Assembly: GCA_024399035.1 (NCBI GenBank)
Contig: JAKSID010000004.1
Span: 1 to 64,000, forward strand
Length of the DNA: 64,000 bases
Reading direction: 5' to 3'
Source of the DNA: Fibrobacter sp.
GTDB taxonomy: Bacteria; Fibrobacterota; Fibrobacteria; Fibrobacterales; Fibrobacteraceae
The translations under genes and the position numbers were made by a program. The first letter of the stretch is position 1; each line of letters opens with the position of its first letter. The notes below the pieces were generated by a model. That model was not told the DNA's origin. It saw only the letters and a list, made by a program, of their open reading frames with translations, and did not search any database. This document shows positions 60,030 through 64,000 of the stretch, piece after piece.

Positions 60030-61142
60030 TTAGGAAGCGAAGAATGTATCGGCAAGTTTTGCGCGGAAGGCGTGGATGCGGTCGGCGTTGGGTTCGCGGT
60101 GGGGGTACGTAAAATTGCTGAGGAGTACAACGGCGGCGCCCTGGTCCGGGTCGGCCACAATGCTTGCTCCTGTAAAACCGGTTTTCCCGAAGGTGCGGGG
60201 GGAGACCTTGGTTCCCATGAACTTGGCTGCGTTCAGCTCCCAGCCAAGGCCGGTACAGTCGCCTGCAGCGCCTGCGGGGCAGTGGCCGTAGGCAGGATTG
60301 GTGAAGGCGTTTGTACTTGCAAGCTTAAGGATGCCAGCGGGTGCGACTCGCTGGGCGTTGGCGCCGCCGAGTTCGCTGCCTTCGCCTGAATTGCAGACGA
60401 CACCGTCGTTCAGCATCATCTGGACGAATTTAAGCAGGTCGGGCACGCAGCTGAACATGCCAGCGCTCCCCACGGGGAAAAGCTTTCGCAGTACCCAGGC
60501 ACTTTCGTCGTGAATCTCGCCTTGGATTTCCCTGCCTCTGAAACTGCAGATTTCCGTGGGCATGATCTGTTCCCTCGGTACAGGGTTCTCGGGGCGCGTC
60601 ACCGGGTCCCAGCCACTGCGGGTCATGCCAAGCGGCCTGAAGAATCGTTCTGCACCCTGCTCCTGTAGGTCCTTGCCCGTTAGGCGGCAGAGAATCATAC
60701 CCAGCAAAACGCTTGCGGGGTTTCCATAGTTAAAGGCGTTACCCGGCGCGGCAGAGAACTGATACGTATACAGGGCATTCAGAATGCCCTCGGGCGGCAG
60801 CTCCCTCAAAGTCTTCATAGGCACGCGGTAGTCCAGGCTATGGGTCAGCAAATGGAAAATGCGGATGTCTTCTCGATAGTTTGTTTGTAACTCGGGAATG
60901 AAGTCTACAACCTTGTCGTCTACAGAAAGCTTGCCTTCTAGAATGTAGCTGAGGGCCAGCGTGGAGGTGGGGCACACCTTGGTCAGGGAGGCAATGTCGA
61001 AAACCGTATTTTCGGGGGTGTTCAGCGCCACAATCTGGCTGGTTCCATCGGGCAGCAGAAATCCTGCCACGGCCTTGTTGAAAACGCCTTCGGTTTCCGC
61101 TTGTTTCAATAAATTTTGGATTTTTTCAAGGTTGAAAATCAT
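60030..61142 (-). CDS. Beta-lactamase-fold serine hydrolase (PF00144 type)
   Basis: A 370-residue protein with the class C/PBP4*-type triad: SLTK (nucleophile serine, about residue 52), YGN (about 139) and KTG (FGKTGFTG, about 330). No signal peptide is seen, which suggests a cytoplasmic esterase or peptidase rather than a secreted beta-lactamase. It is divergent from the histidine kinase gene. Substrate unknown. Confidence 0.9.
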   Translation of the reverse strand: MIFNLEKIQNLLKQAETEGVFNKAVAGFLLPDGTSQIVALNTPENTVFDIASLTKVCPTSTLALSYILEGKLSVDDKVVDFIPELQTNYREDIRIFHLLTHSLDYRVPMKTLRELPPEGILNALYTYQFSAAPGNAFNYGNPASVLLGMILCRLTGKDLQEQGAERFFRPLGMTRSGWDPVTRPENPVPREQIMPTEICSFRGREIQGEIHDESAWVLRKLFPVGSAGMFSCVPDLLKFVQMMLNDGVVCNSGEGSELGGANAQRVAPAGILKLASTNAFTNPAYGHCPAGAAGDCTGLGWELNAAKFMGTKVSPRTFGKTGFTGASIVADPDQGAAVVLLSNFTYPHREPNADRIHAFRAKLADTFFAS

Positions 61143-61214
61143 GCTACGAAAATAGAAATGTTTTGGTAAAACTTATATTTAAGAGGCGTGAGTTGGAGGG
61201 CTAAGGTTTAAGTA

Positions 61215-63803
61215 ATGAAAAAGCATTTGGGAACAAACGAAAATGTGATGTGGATCCAGTATGTATTCAATGTGCTGGGAATCTTTGTCAGTTTTGCTAT
61301 TTTAACGTATTTCTCGTTCCAGTCCATTACTAACATTGCAAAAGACGACGCCAGTGTTGCTGCCCAGTCTGCCATTGAATCCGATGCGGAAATTTTAAAC
61401 AATATTCTCAGTGAAGGCCAACATCAGTTGGATATAATTTGTAGGCTTACGGAGTATATCTGGCAAGAACAACGAACTATTGCTGAGGTGGAATCCCTGT
61501 TTGTTCTTGAAACGGAACGTTTCCGTGCTGATAAGAATCCCAACTTTTCTGTTCTTTTTGGCGTAATTGGTAACCATTTCGTGGATGGTGGCAAAAGGGT
61601 CCTTGATCCAGGTTACGATCCCAAGAAGAGACCTTGGTACAGGTCCGCCGTTAGAGCCTTGAATAACGATGCCCATCTTTCTTTTTTTGTGGATCATAAC
61701 AACGGCTCCAGGCTGGTGACCCTGAGTAGGGCATTGTCTGACAAGGAAAGCGTGGTTGCCTTGAATCTTTCGCTGGAGGGGGTGAGAAACATTTTCAGTA
61801 CACGCTGGGATAGCAGAACCCGTTGGATGGTTTTGAATACATCCGGTGATATTATTGGCCATTACGACGGATCCCAGATTGGTGAAAATTATTTGTCGAA
61901 CAAATATTGGGGCACCGATAACGAGGAACTAGCCCGTAAGGCTCTCCGTACCGCAAACGAAAAAGTGCGCGTCGTTCAGGTTGGCAAAAACATTGTTGCC
62001 TATGTGGTTCCAATTCATAATCAGTGGTTCCTCGTAAAAATGTACGACAAGACCCATGTGGCAGACGATGTGCGTTGGACTACTACCCGCAACATCATGG
62101 TGGCTGTATTCCTCTTCGTGCTCATGACTTTGTTCTTTACTTTGATTTTCTTTAGACATCGTAAAATGGTCAAGGCAAATCGAGTCAAGAGATTTATTCG
62201 TGCTAAGATGGACCACGAAATGCATGCAGCTATCAATGGTATCCTTGGCATGAATGCTGTGGTGATGAAATCCATTCATAACGAAGATGCCCGTTCCTTC
62301 TCCGAAGGTATCCAGTCGGCAGTGCGGGGCTTTGATTCTTTGCTTAAGGATGTTCGCGAAATTTCCAACAACGAAGGCACGATTCATGTGGAGGAACAGG
62401 AGTACAGCCTCTTTGAAATTCTTGCGGAGTGCTACAAGACGATTCTTCCGAAGGCCCAGATGAAGAATTTGCAAGTGACCTTCGAATGTTTCCCGGATAT
62501 TCCGTCGGGCATGTGGGGCGATTCCTTCCATCTTCGTCAGGTTATCAATAATCTTTTGACCGATGCGGTCCAGCGTACGGAATCGGGTAGCATTTGGCTT
62601 TCTGTAGACGGTTTCTTGGAACCTAGACGCCCGACCAGTGTAGAAGATCATTTTGTACTGCAGTTCTCCATTCGAGATACGGGAACCAGTGTGGAAAGGG
62701 GCCGCGGCTCCAACGTGGACGAATGGACCGATGCCAGTGCGGAACTGTGCCTTGCAAAGTTGGTACTGGATGCCTGTGGCGGCGAATTGATGATTAAGAG
62801 TCGCTATGGCGAAGGTACCACCTTTATGGTGTCCTTGCGCCAGCTGGTTTTGAATAAGGCCCCCATTGGTGATTTTGAAACCAGGTACAATAGTCTTGCC
62901 TTAAAGGATAGCCAGAACGTCTCCATGCTGTTTGCCCCTGCTGCAAGAGTGCTTGTGGTAGATGACTTGGAAACGAACCTGAAGGTGGTTTGCGGTTTGC
63001 TGAAAGATACCAAGATCCAGATTGATACGGCGGTTAATGGCCCCCAGTGCTTGGAACTTGTGGCCAGCAAGCATTACGACTTGATTCTTCTGGACTACTC
63101 CTTGCCTGAAATGAACGGTGTGGAAACCTTTGACCGTATGAGGAAGGTGGGCGCAAAGCTGAACAAGGATACCCCCGTGATTATGGTGACCGCAGAGACC
63201 GTGGACTTTAAGGATTCCTTCTTGAAGATTGGTTTGACGGACTACATGGTGAAACCTTACTTTGAAAAGGACTTGCTGAGAATGTTGGCTTGGTACCTGC
63301 CCAAGAATCTGGTGCTTACCCAGGACGACCTGCAGGAGTTCCCGCAGAAGGAAAAAACCAAGTCTGTTGCAAAGACTGTGAAGGTGGAAGTTATTCCCGA
63401 AGAGGATGAGGAAATTGTTTTCCATTCGATTCTTACTCCGGAAGAAAAGCTCAATGTGTTCAAGGATGCTTTGGATGTGCAGAAGGGCCTGGAATACTTC
63501 TCCCGTGATGTACGCTGCTATTACGAAGTGGTGAAGGAATTTGCCCACGAAGACAAACGCCATGGCTTTGATAAGACCTTCCAGATGAAGGACTGGAACA
63601 ATTATCAGATTTTGATCCACTCTGTGAGTGGCATGGCCCAGGCTATCGGTGCAAGCGTGCTGGCCGCAAAGGCGCAGGTTGTTGAAAAGGCTTGCAAGGA
63701 TTACAAGTTCGATGAACTCAATGATTTACACCAGGCCTTTATTGCAGCCTATGTGGAGACCATTGATGTGATCAACAAGGGAGTTGCTGGTTATGAAGAT
63801 TAA
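61215..63803 (+). CDS. Hybrid sensor histidine kinase (Cache-HisKA-HATPase-REC-HPt)
   Basis: The protein has 862 residues. TM1 is at about 14-36, then a periplasmic Cache-like sensor (about 40-290, with DPGYDPKKRPWYRSA) and TM2 (about 297-318). HisKA carries the phospho-His in MDHEMHAAINGILGMN. The HATPase shows NNLLTDAV (N box, altered), RDTG and ACGGELMIKSRYGEG. The receiver domain has VVDDLETN, LLDYSLPEMNG (phospho-Asp) and KPYF. A C-terminal HPt domain has its His in ILIHSVSGMAQAIGA. It can thus run a full internal phosphorelay. Its end overlaps the next gene by 11 bases. Confidence 0.93.
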   Translation: MKKHLGTNENVMWIQYVFNVLGIFVSFAILTYFSFQSITNIAKDDASVAAQSAIESDAEILNNILSEGQHQLDIICRLTEYIWQEQRTIAEVESLFVLETERFRADKNPNFSVLFGVIGNHFVDGGKRVLDPGYDPKKRPWYRSAVRALNNDAHLSFFVDHNNGSRLVTLSRALSDKESVVALNLSLEGVRNIFSTRWDSRTRWMVLNTSGDIIGHYDGSQIGENYLSNKYWGTDNEELARKALRTANEKVRVVQVGKNIVAYVVPIHNQWFLVKMYDKTHVADDVRWTTTRNIMVAVFLFVLMTLFFTLIFFRHRKMVKANRVKRFIRAKMDHEMHAAINGILGMNAVVMKSIHNEDARSFSEGIQSAVRGFDSLLKDVREISNNEGTIHVEEQEYSLFEILAECYKTILPKAQMKNLQVTFECFPDIPSGMWGDSFHLRQVINNLLTDAVQRTESGSIWLSVDGFLEPRRPTSVEDHFVLQFSIRDTGTSVERGRGSNVDEWTDASAELCLAKLVLDACGGELMIKSRYGEGTTFMVSLRQLVLNKAPIGDFETRYNSLALKDSQNVSMLFAPAARVLVVDDLETNLKVVCGLLKDTKIQIDTAVNGPQCLELVASKHYDLILLDYSLPEMNGVETFDRMRKVGAKLNKDTPVIMVTAETVDFKDSFLKIGLTDYMVKPYFEKDLLRMLAWYLPKNLVLTQDDLQEFPQKEKTKSVAKTVKVEVIPEEDEEIVFHSILTPEEKLNVFKDALDVQKGLEYFSRDVRCYYEVVKEFAHEDKRHGFDKTFQMKDWNNYQILIHSVSGMAQAIGASVLAAKAQVVEKACKDYKFDELNDLHQAFIAAYVETIDVINKGVAGYED

Positions 63804-64000
63804 TCTTGGAAAGAACAGACTCCCCGAAAGAAAAGAAGAAAAATCCGGTGACAAGAGGGGCTATAGACTGTCCTTTAGTCTTGGCACTGAATTCCGCGGA
63901 TTGATCAACGAAATCCTGGCCCTTAATGCCATTGTGCTCAAGGGCGTGGAAGACCCGGTTCTTAAACGCTACTCCAACAAGATCCAGAACGCCAGCCGAG
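63793..64000 (+). CDS. Histidine-kinase-like protein, 5' part only
   Basis: The gene starts at ATG 63793, overlapping the kinase stop, and runs off the window; 69 codons are visible. The segment SLGTEFRGLINEILALNAIV aligns with the DHp region of the upstream kinase (MDHEMHAAINGILGMN), but Thr replaces the phospho-accepting His. It may be a pseudokinase partner or an HPt/response-type protein. The rest is needed to decide. Confidence 0.6.
   Translation, partial: MKINLGKNRLPERKEEKSGDKRGYRLSFSLGTEFRGLINEILALNAIVLKGVEDPVLKRYSNKIQNASR

Overview
The window is a chromosomal segment of a Gram-negative bacterium, most likely a Fibrobacter-type organism (Fibrobacterota). This taxonomic call is inference. 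It rests on an envelope cluster (LptC-like lipoprotein, OstA-domain protein, LptB, RpoN, HPF, HPr kinase, MCE protein), lipoproteins with Asp-Thr-Val-Tyr repeats, strong GGAGG/AAGGAG ribosome binding sites and TTGACA/TATATT promoters. No rRNA, CRISPR array or prophage was seen. One tRNA gene, tRNA-Ser(GCT), is present at 50869-50957.

The left two thirds (about 0.2-40.4 kb) is a dense accessory and defence region. On the minus strand, 0.8-5.4 kb holds a restriction-modification operon: controller, two DNA methyltransferases, a PD-(D/E)XK-like protein and a cysteine-rich Fe-S protein. Next comes an 882-residue protein that looks like a decayed methyltransferase/HsdR architecture ending in a HEPN-type R-x4-H motif (5.8-8.4 kb). 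A BspA-like LRR protein follows, then an ATPase plus DUF4435/TOPRIM pair resembling PARIS AriA/AriB (9.5-12.1 kb) and a lipoprotein. From 14.2 to 20.0 kb lie plus-strand accessory genes (a PIN-toxin remnant with a small antitoxin-like protein, two DUF1016 nucleases, a NYN nuclease, RhuM). They are separated by near-identical 3' hairpin repeats, several genes have a hairpin leader, and there is a 219-bp duplication. The layout is cassette-like but has no canonical attC.

From 20.1 to 24.0 kb a divergent XRE regulator faces a four-gene operon. It encodes a pseudo-NYN/cold-shock-like/LOTUS protein, an intact NYN-LOTUS nuclease and two unknown proteins. From 24.1 to 30.2 kb (minus strand) are a secreted MORN-like protein, a 51-residue ORF, DUF2130, a sigma-like regulator and a toxin-antitoxin-SecB-like chaperone (TAC) module. 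From 30.3 to 35.9 kb a 1522-residue P-loop ATPase is translationally coupled to a 364-residue protein ending in a HEPN motif, the best candidate here for an undescribed defence system. From 36.1 to 40.4 kb are a membrane protein, a pair of diverged paralogues flanking a coiled-coil protein, and a second sigma-like regulator with a long hairpin-rich leader.

The right third (41-64 kb) is mainly housekeeping. It carries DUF4153, NhaA, a GIY-YIG protein, an XRE regulator, TauE/SafE, an Ala/Gln/Pro-rich lipoprotein next to a class A PBP, tRNA-Ser, lptC-lptA-lptB-rpoN, hpf, hprK, an MCE-domain protein, a DksA/TraR zinc-finger protein, a beta-lactamase-fold serine hydrolase and a hybrid histidine kinase. 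The kinase overlaps a second, truncated gene whose visible DHp-like segment lacks the phospho-accepting histidine. REP-like and TTACGGGAA inverted repeats sit between these genes.
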